64,000 nt of DNA from Seminavis robusta (taxonomy: Eukaryota > Bacillariophyta > Bacillariophyceae > Naviculales > Naviculaceae), in assembly GCA_903772945.1 (NCBI GenBank), contig CAICTM010000435.1:1-64000 (forward strand). Reading direction: 5' to 3'. Shown here in pieces: positions 20,999-33,026 of the stretch (the stretch's first letter is position 1; each line of letters starts with the position of its first letter). Position numbers and translations under genes: made by a program. Below the pieces are notes generated by a model. That model was not told the DNA's origin and did no database searches. It worked only from the letters and a program-made list of their open reading frames with translations.

Positions 20999-23900
20999 AT
21001 GACAATCTCTTGGTTCCAGTCGAGCAGCGTGATGAGCTCCACGAATTCGAGTAGCCATCATCCTGCCGAGTTTTCTGCTTCGGGCCACAACAGCAGCACC
21101 AAGTCCCATCCCAAGTTATCGATTGCCGAGGCCGTCAAAACATTGCATCCTTCCAGCAAGAATCGACATGCCGTTGAAGCGGAACAGACTCGATTTTCGC
21201 AGCTACTTTTGGAGCATGGAGAGAAACATCTACAAGATTGGGCCGTCATCGCCTACAGTTCTCCTGCGAAAGAACAAGATATGAAACACAACTCCACGGC
21301 AGCGCCCAACCACAACAACAGCAACAATAAGAGACCCACCAAGTCACTAGGAGTCATTCACCATCATGCCGCACAACCGCAGCAACCACCCCCCAAACGA
21401 CGCAGTCACAAAACATCCAAATCCAAAACAAACAACAACAACTCGAACACTAACAACACGTCGACAGTCGACGCCGAAGTCTATCCCAGCACGGCCATGA
21501 ACAAAATCGAAGGACGACTTCACTTGTGTTCTCGATCCATCGTATTTGAACCCACCGATCCCAGTCGCGGCATTGTCCGATGTCCCTTTCGCAAAATGGA
21601 TCAAGCACCCACCGAATATCCTCCCGTCAGTGATGCCGTCTCTCTAGGAGAACGCTTTGAAAGCATGTGCATTGAGTTTCGAGCTCAGCGACACGTGGTC
21701 ATGAAGGAACATGCCGCACCCGCACCATTCACCACCGTACCAGCACCCGTCGAATTCCGATTCACTTTTTTGCACTCGTCGCCACAACCATTCTGTGATC
21801 TCTGTCAGAAATTATTCACGCTCTGGAGTCAACAACAAAATTCTGCATCCCAACATGAAGTGCCAGAATTGGACGAACTACTCCAACCCATGTTGGAACG
21901 ACCCTTTGATAGTTCACATTTGGTGGATGTCCGAGAACGACCACTCACATCCACGTCGTTGCAGGCGTCTCTGTTGACGCCACTTCAACGCAAATCGGGA
22001 TGTGTCACGGTGACCACCGAACGCATCTACTTTCAACCCGCGGCGGGAGCACTCACACCCACCGATACCAAAGCCATGCATTGGAGAGTCCCCAAAGTTG
22101 TTGCCACGGCGTGTCGATACAATGGATTGCGCGATTGTGCCCTCGAATTGTACTTTCGAGATGCCACCAGTGTATTGCTCGCCTTTGAACGCAAGAGGGA
22201 TCGAGAACAACTCTTGCGATTCTTGCCACGACATGCATGGTCGTTTACCGACCGAGAATTCTTGTACCAAGTCGTAAAGGCGTGGCATGCCAAGCAAATT
22301 TCCAATTACGACTATCTTTTGGCACTCAATACCGCTGCGGGACGGTCGTTTCATGACCTAAGCCGGTATCCCGTATTTCCCTGGGTTATCAAAGATTTTG
22401 AATCTGCAAAATTGGATTGGAATGATATCGACAAGACGTTTCGAGATTTATCCAAACCGGTGGGTGCCTTGAATCCAGAACGATTGCAGTACTTTAAAAC
22501 AAGACTGGAAGGAATGCAAGATATGGACGATTCCTTCTTGTATGGAACGCACTACAGTACGCCGGGATATGTCTTGTACTTTTTGGTGAGAAGCATGCCG
22601 GAGCAAATGCTGTGTCTACAAAATGGTACGTCAAGAGAAAGTTTTGCGTTGACAACGATAGATGATCGTATTGCAACTACTAACAAGTTGAATGGTTTTT
22701 AGGCAAATTCGATGCCCCCGATCGAATGTTTTACAGCATGAATCACTGCTTCAATTGTGTGCAGTCCAACCATGCCGATGTTAAGGAATTGCTCCCAGAA
22801 TTCTACAATCCAGATGACTATGACTTCCTTATCAATGCCAGAGGATTGCAGCTGGGAGCCACGCAGACTGGGGAACGAGTGGATGATGTGATGCTCCCGC
22901 CATGGGCAAAGTCCGCACGCGATTTTCTCCGAAAGAGTCGAAAAGCTCTCGAGTCGGAACACTGCACTAAAATGCTACCGAAATGGATTGACTTGATCTT
23001 TGGAAGCAAATCTCGAGGCGATGCCGCCAAAGAAGCCGACAATCTATTCCATTCCTGTTGTTACCTGGGAGACTTGGATCTCGCAGCCATGAAGACCGAA
23101 CACGATCGGTTCCAAGCGGAACTGCAAGCCACAGAATTTGGCTTGGTGCCAGATCAATTGTTTGTCACGGAACATCCATCGCAGGTAGATCCCAGCAATC
23201 CTGCAGCATCCACGCTGGATGAAGCTGCTCTGGAAAGCGTGATCAACCCTGCGTTTGGTACATCGCGGTCTTTGGCAGGGAGCCGAGATTATGATTCGGC
23301 TTCTGGCACCAAAGCAGAGGCATGGGAGTTGTTGGACCCGCCGTCAGATCCGTCAATCCCCAATCAAACGTCGTCGGGTGCTCTTGTCCGCCCCGAACAC
23401 AACGATCTTCATTCGAGGCCAAACGCAATGACAACGGCCACGACGACATTTCTCCAGCAGCAAAATGCTGGATCCAACAATCCATTTGGAGGCTCCTCCA
23501 GTCGTCCACACAACTTGCCTCTGAGTGGGTCGGGTGACACGGGTGATGGAGGCCCGGCTGGACGGGGCGCATTCTCCTCGTTCGGCGCCGCTGATAATGG
23601 CAGCAAGAGCATCCAGGCAACCCCTTCTTATGATAGCGCTACCAGTGTTAGTCCGAGGCATCATCATCCCGCTGAGTCAATACAAACTCCTACCGAATGG
23701 GATATGAAGTTATTAGAAAGACGCCAGATCCATGGAGACGCCGTAAGCGGATGCGAGCTTGTGCTGGCAGGGGAAGAACAGACCCAACTATTGGCTACAA
23801 CCTCCTTGGATGGAGGTCTGATGGCGCACACAGTATCATTAGCTCCGCAAGCTACGGAAGATCCAACTCGACGTGGCTTTACAGGAACCCTCAGTCGATT

Positions 23901-25172
23901 CTCGTACATGTCCATGAGCCGAGGCCAGGCAGCTACATCTCCTCAATCCAAACTTACCGAATTCCGTCGACACTCCGCGCGAGATCCTCTGGCATGTTTG
24001 GTTCTGACAAGCGATGGTGCTGGCGGGCAAGTTGCTTTTGCGGGAGGGCACGACGACGTTGTTCTGGCATATGGTATCAATTCATCCTGCGCGGTTGCGT
24101 CGGTTTACAGCCACCGCGATGCTGTGACTGGGCTCGATTTGATTCCACGAATGTCAACGTCAAACAGTGCCTTATGGCTCGAAAAGGCGACGCATGTAAT
24201 GGTCAGCGGCAGCTGGGACGCCACTGTAAAAGTTTGGTCGGTGACAGTAGCCAAGGGCGAGACCGTTTCGGTGAACAGAGAACCGCTCGCTGAACTCTAC
24301 GATGCGGATTCGTCTATCGTCTGTGTGTCAGCCGTGTCGGTGCAACACCTGGAACCAAACGGAGGAGCTGTTGTTGCTGCAGGATGCGCTGGTAAGTAAA
24401 GTGAAGATTGATTCGTGTGTGTGTGATCCGATACCGGTACTCGCTGTGCTTGCAAAGCTCACGCACTGAATTATTCTGACTGCCGTACTACAACAGATGG
24501 CAGCTTTTGCGTATGGAACTTGCACGGCGATGGAGGTGCGTGATTCTGGTTCTGCCTGGACCACAAGTTATCAATGGCCGAAATGTATGCATGCTTACCC
24601 TTCTTGTCATTTGCGTTGCAGTAACCACTGTTATTCACAATGAGCCAGCCAAGCGAGGATCAGGTCCTTGTTCAGTGCTGAAATGGAGCACCGAAGGTGG
24701 AAAGATCAATTTGTTTACCGGATTTTCGACAGGGAAGGTGGCGTCGTTGACGCTGGAGGGCGGAGTACTTCGCAAGGAAAGCGCCCTCTCTTTTGGCGTT
24801 GCGGTACGTGCGGTTCACAGCGCCAGGAGCTTGACGCTGACATTTGACGGGGATACTAATGATTCGTGCCTGCTTATGCTTTTCACTTAGGTCAATGCCT
24901 TGGTCTATTCAGAGGGCATTCTCCTCGTCGGTTGTGCAGACGGCGGCTTAAGATTGATCCCTGTGAGCAATGGAACCAAATTCGATGGGAAGCCATCCCT
25001 CTGGCCAGCTGTGAACAACAGGAATTCCCCGGGCATTAGCAGTATCAATGTCACGTACGCACAAGTGGAGGGCCGGATGATGTGCATCTGTTGCACAGGG
25101 GCCGAAGATGGAAGTGTTGCCTTGTTTGAACTGAAACGAGTGGTGCGCACATCTGGGTTCCTTTCATCGTAA
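20999..25172 (+). CDS. BEACH-WD40 protein of FAN/NSMAF type
   Basis: Model: join(20999..22625, 22703..24391, 24497..24535, 24622..24803, 24891..25172), 1272 residues. The four introns are 77-105 bp with GT-AG borders and consistent phases. Order of parts: a low-complexity Ser/Asn region with a RFSQLLLEHGEKHLQ block and a GRAM-like segment KIEGRLHLCSRSIVFEP (about 155-200), both as in FAN. A second PH-like region covers about 320-425. The BEACH domain spans about 430-720, with NYDYLLALNTAAGRSF, YPVFPWVIKDF, FLYGTHYSTPGYVLYFLVR and LPEFYN. After a linker with QxxNPF-like Ser/Pro content, WD40 repeats run from about 900 to the end (e.g. ATHVMVSGSWDATVKVW, DGSFCVWNL). In animals FAN couples TNF receptor to neutral sphingomyelinase. 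BEACH proteins generally act in membrane traffic and autophagy scaffolding. Confidence 0.88.
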
Positions 25173-25312
25173 AGGGACCCTCGTTTTGCATCCTTTCATC
25201 TGTGGTCAATGCTGCTCTGTGGAATGCGGACCCATACTACAAATTTTGCATGGTTGGGGGTTATTCTTTCAATCTATTACATGTACATGTAGAACCATCT
25301 CTTGATACATCC

Positions 25313-25446
25313 TCTGTGTTTGGGCGGTGGACTGGAATGTGCCTTCGTCTTGTCGACTGTTCGTATCACTCAAATCACGTAGCTACGGCAGTTGCTTAGC
25401 TGACGGTGGCGACAGAAATCAAGGGGCTTTAAAGCAACACGAACAA
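25313..25446. repeat. Imperfect direct repeat, copy A
   Basis: About 134 bp beginning TCTGTGTTTGGGCGG, repeated with about 15-20 percent change and small gaps at 25772-25914. Shared blocks include CTGTTCGTATCACT and GTTGCTTAGCTGA. It lies downstream of the BEACH gene, and its neighbour at 25447 is a WD40 scrap from that gene. Confidence 0.7.
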
Positions 25447-25590
25447 TATGGAAGTGGTATCAATCCATCCAGCGCGATTGAGTCCGTTTACAACCACCGA
25501 GACGCAGTGACTGGGCTACATTTGATTCTATTCCAGGTGTGTGGACGTCAAAAGGCCACGCACATCATGGTTAGTGGCAGCTGGGAAGAA
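25447..25590 (+). pseudogene. Duplicated WD40 fragment of the BEACH gene
   Basis: The segment matches the BEACH gene at about 24068-24220. The encoded fragments YNHRDAVTGLHLI and KATHIMVSGSWEE correspond to YSHRDAVTGLDLI and KATHVMVSGSWDA in the parent. The intervening part is rearranged. This is a non-functional piece of a local duplication on the same strand about 1.4 kb downstream, and it is sandwiched between the two copies of the 140-bp repeat. Confidence 0.75.
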
Positions 25591-25771
25591 ACAAACAGGG
25601 GAACACCAATGGATGTAGACGAGGACAAAACCAACAGAAGCAAAGGAGAACGGGGATGGAGCTTTGTCTGATACAGTTGAACAACGGATACATCCCCCAC
25701 AGAAGCAAACAAGGACGAGGAACCAACCGAATCAAACATTCTTCATCATCAACAATCCAGCATCTACAATC

Positions 25772-25914
25772 TCTGTGTTTGGCGGTGTACTGGAATGCGC
25801 CGAGTCTCATTCGCAACATGTGGACTGTTCGTATCACTGAAATCACCTAGCTACGGTAGTTGCTTAGCTGATGGCATCAGCACACAATCAAGGGACTAAA
25901 GCTACACGAACAAC
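25772..25914. repeat. Imperfect direct repeat, copy B
   Basis: The second copy of the repeat at 25313-25446. Small internal insertions and deletions separate the two. It ends in CACGAACAAC, as copy A does. Confidence 0.7.
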
Positions 25915-26153
25915 GACACCCACGCCCAGAGTACTTCAAGGCAAGAGACTACAGTCCGTATTAGAGGTAGAGGCCTTTTAAAAGGCGACACTTTGGACAT
26001 GATTCGTGCCCCTTTCTCAGAAAAGGATTCCGATATCATGTCGGTGTTTTCGTCCAAAGATCAGCACTGTGGATTGTCATCCTCTTTGAGAATCGGTCAA
26101 AGGTCAAATATCGAATTCAACCAAACTCTCCAAACGAGCAGAAAACTCTCAAT

Positions 26154-26755
26154 TTAGTTCTTTTCCATTATTTTGTTCTTCAGACGTGTCACTGGTCGAA
26201 GCACCCCATCTTCATCTTCCATCCACTTATAGTTTCCAGCGGCTGTCACACGGTAGTCCTCTACAAGACGAGAAAAAGTAAAGAAGGATGGGCTGCAATG
26301 ATCAGAAAGTGTTCCGGCAAGAAGTGGAAGAGGAGTTTCACATCAGTATCGTGCGTACCTGAAGGATCATACACATTCTTGTCTGCTTTCTTCATCTTAT
26401 CAGATTCGCCTGAAAAGATATGAAGCAACCGAACGAATATTAGAATAGATTGAATTCACCCGAAACCGTCGTTACACAATCAAGAGAACAACACTGAAAA
26501 GCAAGAATTGGACGCACCGTAGAAATTACTTTTCCTCTTTCCGTAGAACGATGCCCCGGCACCCAAACGTCGGGCAGAAGCATCGTCGACAAAGGCATCG
26601 AGCTCTTCAAAAAAGTTCTTGATACCACCAAACAGGCCACCTTTGTTTTCGTCTTCAGCAAAAAGAGCAGTCACCGCATGGTTGCTTTTGGGGACTTGGC
26701 TTACAAAAGCCAATGCAGCGGGGAGCAGCAGAAGGAGGGAAAGGAACGACTTCAT
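26154..26755 (-). CDS. Small plastid-targeted protein, three exons
   Basis: Model: complement of join(26154..26260, 26359..26409, 26518..26755), 131 residues, with introns of 98 and 108 bp and GT-AG borders. The N-terminus is a signal peptide (FLSLLLLLPAALAFVSQ) with an A-F cleavage context. Such bipartite leaders direct diatom proteins into plastids. The mature part has FFEELDAFVDDASARRLGAGASFYGKRKSNFYG, then ESDKMKKADKNVYDPSEDYRVTAAG, and ends KNKIMEKN. I recall similar GKRKS-FYG and DKMKK blocks in unnamed diatom plastid proteins but cannot give a function. The small 51-nt middle exon is supported by phase on both sides. Confidence 0.72.
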
Positions 26756-27234
26756 GGTGGTGTTCTCGATCAATGGAATGACAAACTCAGCTGGAAAGCA
26801 TTTACTTTGCTAATGATCGAGCCTGCTAAAAAGGGGGGTTCTTTGTTCTTTGACAATGGACGTGGCATTGAATTCTGACTCCGCATTGGTTGCAAAAATG
26901 AATAAATAAATAAAATAAAAATGAGGCCCCAACCCTAAACCGTTTTCAAGCCTTGCTTGGAACCGCCTCATAACTGCGCGTAACCACAGCGGTTGCCTTC
27001 ATCCCGCGGACCACAAAAGACACCTTCACCCCTTTTTGGGCCACCCTGCTACAGGCGGAGAAGTGCAAAGAATTTGGCTACAGCGTATGGGCTGGGCTAG
27101 CTGGTGATACTGGCCCTGCAACAGACAGTGCACTGAGAACTTTTTGTATTTGGGTAGTCGTCATCTATAGTTCGTTATGCTAAAGGTACGAGTATTTGTG
27201 CCGGTACGCTACCGGAAGGAAGTATGAAGCTAGA
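26756..27234. other. Intergenic region
   Basis: This 479-bp stretch holds an A/T-rich AATAAATAAATAAAATAAAA run near 26903-26920 and no supported gene. It contains the promoter of the small plastid protein and the 3' end of the CAP gene. Confidence 0.4.
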
Positions 27235-27939
27235 TCAGCCTCGGAAGATTTGGCACAAATACAGTTCTCCGTCTGCACCTCGGGCGGTGCCACATCCCAT
27301 TTCCTTGTAGCGGTTGTCAGTCATGTTCCGAAGATCACCAACGTTGTCTACCATTTGTTGGTGCATTGTTCGGATGGATGTTCCCGCTGCTACATTCTCG
27401 CCGAGGAAAGTGCAGGTATCATCAGCGAGTTTGGTTTGAAGTTCTGCGGGGTTGGAGTGTCGGACTGCACCTTCTAATGCCATAACTTCTGCGTGCCACC
27501 TGGCCACTGCATCCAAGTGGCTTGATCGTGATATAGCAGGGATAGTACGCTTTGTCCTTTCCTTGTTGACCATGATGATATTGTTGCTAAAGTGGGCAGT
27601 CGACGGTAGTCGCTTTGACTGTGCCACGGCCTTACCCCATTCCTTTTGTCGATCCTCATAAGATAGTTTTGGTCGTCTATACTCTTGACTGGAACAGCTT
27701 TTCCAGCTTGTTGCAGTCTCCGAGTCTGAGTTTTCACTGGTGTCGATGCTTCGCAAGCTCATGGCTTTCTTCGAAAGGTACTTGCCGCCCAAAAGCTTTG
27801 TTGCTTCAGTAGAGTGCTTCTTCTTGTCGCCATTGAACAGAGCAAGGAGCCTTCGCCTTGTCTTTCCTTTCTGTGTCTTTTGCACAATGGTTTCCTCCGC
27901 GAGGACAGACCTCCTGTTGGTGAATAGCTTGAAAGTCAT
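27235..27939 (-). CDS. CAP/SCP (PR-1-like) domain protein
   Basis: A protein of 234 residues from ATG 27939 (MTFKLFTNRRS). The N-terminal 130 residues are basic, Ser/Thr-rich and unrecognised. The C-terminal 100 residues carry the CAP fold: AVARWHAEVMALEGAVRHSN, GENVAAGTSIRTMHQQMVDN, a MHQQM helix, YKEMGCGTARGADGELYLCQIF. These match the H-x-x-x...GEN...GxG.. DGxxYxCQxF pattern of CAP proteins. Secreted CAP proteins bind lipids or act in defence. No signal peptide is visible here, so the site of action is uncertain. The frame is open to 28110, which would add 57 residues without obvious targeting character. Confidence 0.78.
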   Translation of the reverse strand: MTFKLFTNRRSVLAEETIVQKTQKGKTRRRLLALFNGDKKKHSTEATKLLGGKYLSKKAMSLRSIDTSENSDSETATSWKSCSSQEYRRPKLSYEDRQKEWGKAVAQSKRLPSTAHFSNNIIMVNKERTKRTIPAISRSSHLDAVARWHAEVMALEGAVRHSNPAELQTKLADDTCTFLGENVAAGTSIRTMHQQMVDNVGDLRNMTDNRYKEMGCGTARGADGELYLCQIFRG

Positions 27940-29414
27940 GTTGCTTTGCTTTGTGTTGGTTGTGGTGTGGTGTGTTGGTCTGCTTGTAGGACTGAATTTG
28001 TGAGCAGTTGAAATGTTGAAATCACGCGAAGCCGGGAATTCTTTAGAGGGTTGCTCATTCGTGGTGTTGTTTGACTGCCGGACAACACGAAACAAAAACT
28101 GTTCTTGCACTTCAACACACTTCCAGTGATGACTTTGGGGCTGTTGGCAGGTTTCATCGAGTCCTGAGATCTTTTAAGACTTCGAAATCCACTCAGTAGC
28201 GTTAGGGGTGTTTTTGTGGGACTGAAATCGCAGGCTATGGTGCACCGGTACTTTTTGGTTTGACGGTTTGACTTCCGTATTGGGATTTCATGGGTACGGT
28301 CATTCACGTGCGGTGTTGCCATGAGTGGAGGTGCACAAAAAGCTGCGTGGCCTCGTAGGTAGTTTGTATCACATGACACCGGTGCTCAGGACCTGGTTGT
28401 TTCGCATGGTAGCGAGCCCAAGCTGCTTGGACGAGTCAACAAGCAACATACCCTACAATGCATGTGGAGCTTGTAGATACCGGTAGCGCAGATACATCGT
28501 AGCAGACGCCAAACCGTAAAGCATAGTCTATGCGAAGAAGGAGTTTCACTTGGCATCGCGCCGATAGAACAAAGCCTGCCTGGGAACACACTGAAAGCGA
28601 ATTCTAGGTAACAGCAGGCGGGCAAGACAGCTTTCGCTATGCATGCATCCTCGAGTCCTCAGGTTATCTGAATTGCCCGCCAGTCAAGCTGTCCGACATG
28701 AAAGCACTTATACTGCTGTTTTACCACGTGCCATAGTTTACCAATGTCAACCACTATCATCTATCGATCAAAGGGTTGGCATGGGATGAACTGGATTCTC
28801 CAGTCCCCGATCACCAACTTTACTTTTATTAATAACTTTGCCGCGGTAACTGGCAAAGCGTAAAGCCAACAAGGCTGCTGGCTGGGAAGGCGCCAGTACC
28901 GGTAAGACATTGAGCCCATCTTCTGGCTCTCCCCGTTAATTAAGAAGACTTAATGACGACTGGCGTCACGTTTAGCAAGGAGGGCAACCGCATGCGTAAA
29001 CGCGTTTAGCGTGATCTCGATGCGTTGTTCCTTGTCATTTTTGCGAAGGAAGCCAACTTCTGAGTCATTTCTTTCCCTATTAACTGAAGGCCGTTTTGGC
29101 TGAGCCTGTCATCATCGTGAAAAAGGAGAGAACCCTATCATCAGCCAATCAGATCATCAAAAATGTGAAACGTCAGCAGTATTGCATCTCCCGAACCTCT
29201 ACAGCCAGCACGGTGCCTTCTGCCAGGCAACAAGGCAAAGACAGAGGCGTTGTTGTTTGTTTGGTTTGGAGGAACCCATCCGCGCAGCTTCCGCAAGCAT
29301 AAAAGTTGCCCTCGCTCGCCCATCCAACAACATCACACCCCCTTCTCAAAACTCGTCTTGCCGTCGCTGCTGTTGCTGTTATTTGCTTTCTTGTTTTGCT
29401 TTCTTGCTTTGACC
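27940..29414. other. Intergenic region upstream of the HSF gene
   Basis: No supported gene in 1.47 kb. ACCGGT words occur at about 28227, 28378, 28480 and 28898. The 5' leader of the HSF gene probably lies in the last few hundred bases. Short frames present (28386-28625, 29096-29302) lack domain content. Confidence 0.4.
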
Positions 29415-31338
29415 ATGACGACGACCGGAGCCAAGCCAACCAGCCAAAAGGCTCAAAGGGGTGCTAAGAAGCGCCAAACTAGAGGAGGCAAGAAGAAGGA
29501 GGTGTCGGAGAATGCACCAATCTTCCTGCGCAGTAAGTCTCGTAGAGAATGTACTGGTTTGTACGCCGCAGGAAATTGCCAGTTGGCAAAATGACCTAAG
29601 AAAAATATCTTTGCTTGCCTCGCCTCCCTCCACCATGAACCACCAACAGAGACCTACCACATGATTGACACATGTGACCCTGCTATTGCTACTTGGAGTG
29701 ATGACGGACTAGCCTTTGTGGTGAAGGATACGGTGCGTGTTGCTGTTGTCGGGGTTTTGGATCGCGTTTGCGTGTTTCGACTTCGACTGGATACCGCTGT
29801 GCCGCGCACTGTGCTCCGCCTCTGATCTCGCTTCCTTTCTCGCCTTGGCTTTCAAATTTGTCTTCTGTAGGAAAAATTTGCGTCGGATATCATCCCTCAA
29901 TTCTTCAAGGTAGGTGCGACGTTTGGTTGGGTATCCGGCTTCTGCACTTCTTTTGGGGTATCGTACCGTTCCGATTTGGTCTCACCCGTTGTTCAACCCT
30001 TTCGTCCCAATTATTTCAGCATTCCAACTTTAGCTCCTTTGTTCGCCAGTTGAATTTCTACGGTACGTTTCTATTGAGTTTTTATTCAGCGTTTTTGTCT
30101 TGTCTTTCCTTCGCATGGTGTCAGCTCTAACTTCTGTTCCATTTTCTTGCGTTTTTGAAACTTGTTTCTATCTCTCAGGATTTCGTAAAATCAAGTCGGA
30201 TCCCCTTCGCATCACCGATGCTGAAGACGATGAAGCGTCCAAGTATTGGAAGTTCCGGCACGATCTATTCCAGAGGAATCGTCCTGACCTCTTGGTCGAA
30301 ATTAAAAAGTCCAACCACAACGAAAACGCGGACAAGCAAGATGTGGAATCGCTCAAGAACGAAATCAAGCAGCTCAAGTCCCGAATGACCAGTATGAGCC
30401 GCGAGATGGAGAAAATGGCGTCCCTTGTGGCCAGTGTGATGCAGAATCAGCAGCATCTCAACCAGCAGCAGCAACCACCTCCTGCGCCAGAATCCAACCC
30501 TGCGAAAAAGCGAAAGCTCACCGCGTCTCCTCTGCCCGTATCCATCGGTTCGAATGCCTTTGGCGGTGACTTTGACTCCTTGGATGACATTTCTGTGGAC
30601 CTCGACCTTGTCCCCATCCCCGAAAAGATTGCTCCTTCTTCGATGTCTTCGATGGGTCGCAATCCGTCGGTCTCGTCCTTTACGTCGACGGATGAGGATA
30701 TCTTGAGCTCTTTGTTCGCCTTGGACTCGTCCGACAATGTGGACTACGTGCAGCAAAAGCAGAATCAAAAGAGTCTCCAGAACTACCAATTCCCGGCAAA
30801 GGGGGCATCCAAGAAGGACGAACCGGAGAATGCGCCCGACCCTGTTCTAATGACCAAGCTCCGAAACGCGCTCTCTGTGCTACCCAAGAACATGCAACAA
30901 ATGTTTGTGGACCGAATCGTTGCTTTTGCGGTAGACCCTGATGCGTTCAAGAAACAAGTAGAGGCAGTCGCTTCCTTGGCCCTTGCTGCCGTACAAGAAG
31001 CCAAGAATCGTGTGGGCGCGAGTCCGGTGGCGGATGAAGCCCAAACCAATGCACTGGCTTCCGCTGTTTTTGGTGCCTGGCTGCAGCGGTACGGAACCAA
31101 CTCAAAGGTGGCGCCCGAGACACAGCATCCTGTCAGCAACACAGCGGCCACCGTGGCAACTCCTGTGAGTAGCATCGCTGCCGTAGAACCACCAGTCGAG
31201 TTTGGTATTGGTCCTCCTGCCGCTGTCAGTATGCCGTTGACGACCGAGGCTGAAACTATCCCCGAAGTACACATCGAGACGCCCCTTGCCGTGGAGATCC
31301 CTTTCTCAGACGCACTAACTCCGTTGACAGCGCTCTAG
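29415..31338 (+). CDS. Heat-shock-factor type transcription regulator
   Basis: Model: join(29415..29532, 29650..29732, 29871..29909, 30020..30062, 30179..31338), 480 residues. The HSF DNA-binding domain (about 36-140) is split by all four introns (117, 138, 110 and 116 bp): APIFLR/KTYHMIDTCDPAIATW, FVVKDT/EKFASDIIPQFFK/HSNFSSFVRQLNFY/GFRKIKSDP. The recognition helix block SNFSSFVRQLNFYGFRK is canonical. A coiled coil rich in Lys/Glu/Met follows (about 165-205), then a Gln-rich patch and a KKRK nuclear localisation signal (about 220). The long tail has Ser/Asp-rich segments (SSLFALDSSD) and an Ala-rich end. HSFs are the largest regulator family in diatoms. A role in heat or other stress is inferred. 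Confidence 0.93.
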
Positions 31339-32420
31339 CTTGGAAAAGGAAATGTACGTTACCGATGTCATGTTTCCAGCACTCCTTACTCTCCTCATTC
31401 CTGTTCAAGTGGTGCATCAGCTCAGCCACCCCGTGAGAAGCACGTACTGCTACCATTCACGGGGAAGGCTCTCCAAGAGGTTACATTTTTACAGGTACCA
31501 GTACAAGACAGACAACAAGCCCAGCTCAGCTCAAGGGCGATACTTTCACAGGTACATGATGATGTGTTCGTAGAATCTTTAACTCACACTATTAGTCAGT
31601 TCGTTCTTCACCCTTGTTTGGCGGGGCTACGGTTCGGACGCAAAAGAAGCCATAAAAGCCAGAGGCGCGGTAAGGCTTGTTATGGCTCCGCTAAGCGGAC
31701 TAGACTAGCTAGCTAGGGATGGACAACTCCAGCCTATTGGATGTTGAACACGTTGCAATTCGTTTCTACCGCTGGGAGTCCAGACTGCTACAGCGTTCGG
31801 TCCTCCAACAGCATTTGCAGCAGGCTGGGGTGCTGGATGTTCCATACGTAGCGATGGGTCATGCTGTGAGACAAGGCCGTTTGGAGGTGGATGCATTGAA
31901 AACGGTAAAGTTACTTTTCTGACGGTGAGTGCTTTACAAGTGTACTTGCCCTGGTGGTGGCCTGGGTTCTGGGCATGACATCTGAGATGGGGAATGCCTG
32001 CTCTTTCTCAAGCTTAAACTGATCACAAGTAAGTAACCAATCTCATAAAAGTGCCAAACACTTTTTCACTAGCGGCACCGTTTGATATTTGGTTCTACAA
32101 CAAGCTTGATGGTCGCTGATAAGGAAAATGATATCCGATCTGTTGGGCAGGCTATCGAACAAGACTATCATGCTGGTACCGATGCTTTCACCAACTTCTT
32201 CCAGCTGCATGCCACGACAAAGGCGGTGGCTGCGAAGACGAGTTGTACTCAGATTTTGTGCTTTTCTGGCTAGCTAGCTTAGCATTAGCAACATGGACGG
32301 CGTCCATTCTACTTGATTTCATAGAACAAACTTACTTGATATGTGGCGGGAATCGAATCGAATCGCGTCTCGTCTCCCTACATCATGACAATTCGATGAC
32401 ATACGGGCCTTTCCTTGCTT
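31339..32420. other. Intergenic region
   Basis: No supported gene lies in 1.08 kb. A CTAG array sits at about 31700-31715, and short frames at 31719-31922 and 32082-32273 show no family resemblance. Confidence 0.4.
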
Positions 32421-33026
32421 TTAACTGGCCTTGTACTTGAATTCTGCCAGCTTGGTACCACTTCCATTCTTCAACACAGCCAATCCACCTTTGTTGTTCC
32501 AAATGGCCTTTCCAGATCCAAAGCTGTATCCTCCAGTTTCCTTGTGAACTTCGTTGGTATAAATTCTGATGGACTGACCCGGCTTGAGGACCGAGTCCCT
32601 GGGGAATGTATAAGTTGGTCCTTGAGTGCCTGTAGTGGCGACATAAACGTAGTAACCAGCGATATCCACAGCATTTTTGGAATTATTGGTTAGGACCACA
32701 TATTCGTCGGCTTCGGAGGTTGGCACTTCTCCGTTGTAATTGATTTTGGAAATGGTCACGACAGATCCAGTGTTGGCAGCAACAGGAGCGGGGGCAGCGG
32801 CAGTGGCAGCGGCAACATTGATGGTCGAAGCAAACGACTTGCTGAGAAGTTCTTGTTGGGAGGGAAGGTTGGAGCTCGAGGAGATAACACTGGATGGCAC
32901 TTGTGCTTGCGCTGGAACCACCACAGCCTCGGCGGGAGGGGCAATCGCTGTGAAAGCCGAGACGGATGCCGTCGTCGACAAGAGAGCCGCCAAGATGGCA
33001 GCAACGTTTCCTTTTCGTGTCATCAT
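32421..33026 (-). CDS. Lamin-tail-domain (LTD) protein with plastid-type leader
   Basis: A single-exon protein of 201 residues. The leader MTRKGNVAAILAALLSTTASVSAF/TAIAPP is a signal peptide ending in SAF, the diatom plastid cleavage context with Phe at +1. An Ala/Val/Pro-rich linker (about 30-85) follows. The C-terminal LTD Ig-like domain (about 88-200) shows VVTISKINYNGEVPTSEADEYVVLTNNSKNAVDIAGYYVYV, then GPTYTFPRDSVLKPGQSIRIYTNE and ELF/FKY-type end strands. LTDs occur in bacterial and eukaryotic secreted or nuclear proteins and bind ligands poorly defined for this type. Plastid location is inferred from the leader. The start at 33026 has a second Met three bases on. Confidence 0.82.
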   Translation of the reverse strand: MMTRKGNVAAILAALLSTTASVSAFTAIAPPAEAVVVPAQAQVPSSVISSSSNLPSQQELLSKSFASTINVAAATAAAPAPVAANTGSVVTISKINYNGEVPTSEADEYVVLTNNSKNAVDIAGYYVYVATTGTQGPTYTFPRDSVLKPGQSIRIYTNEVHKETGGYSFGSGKAIWNNKGGLAVLKNGSGTKLAEFKYKAS

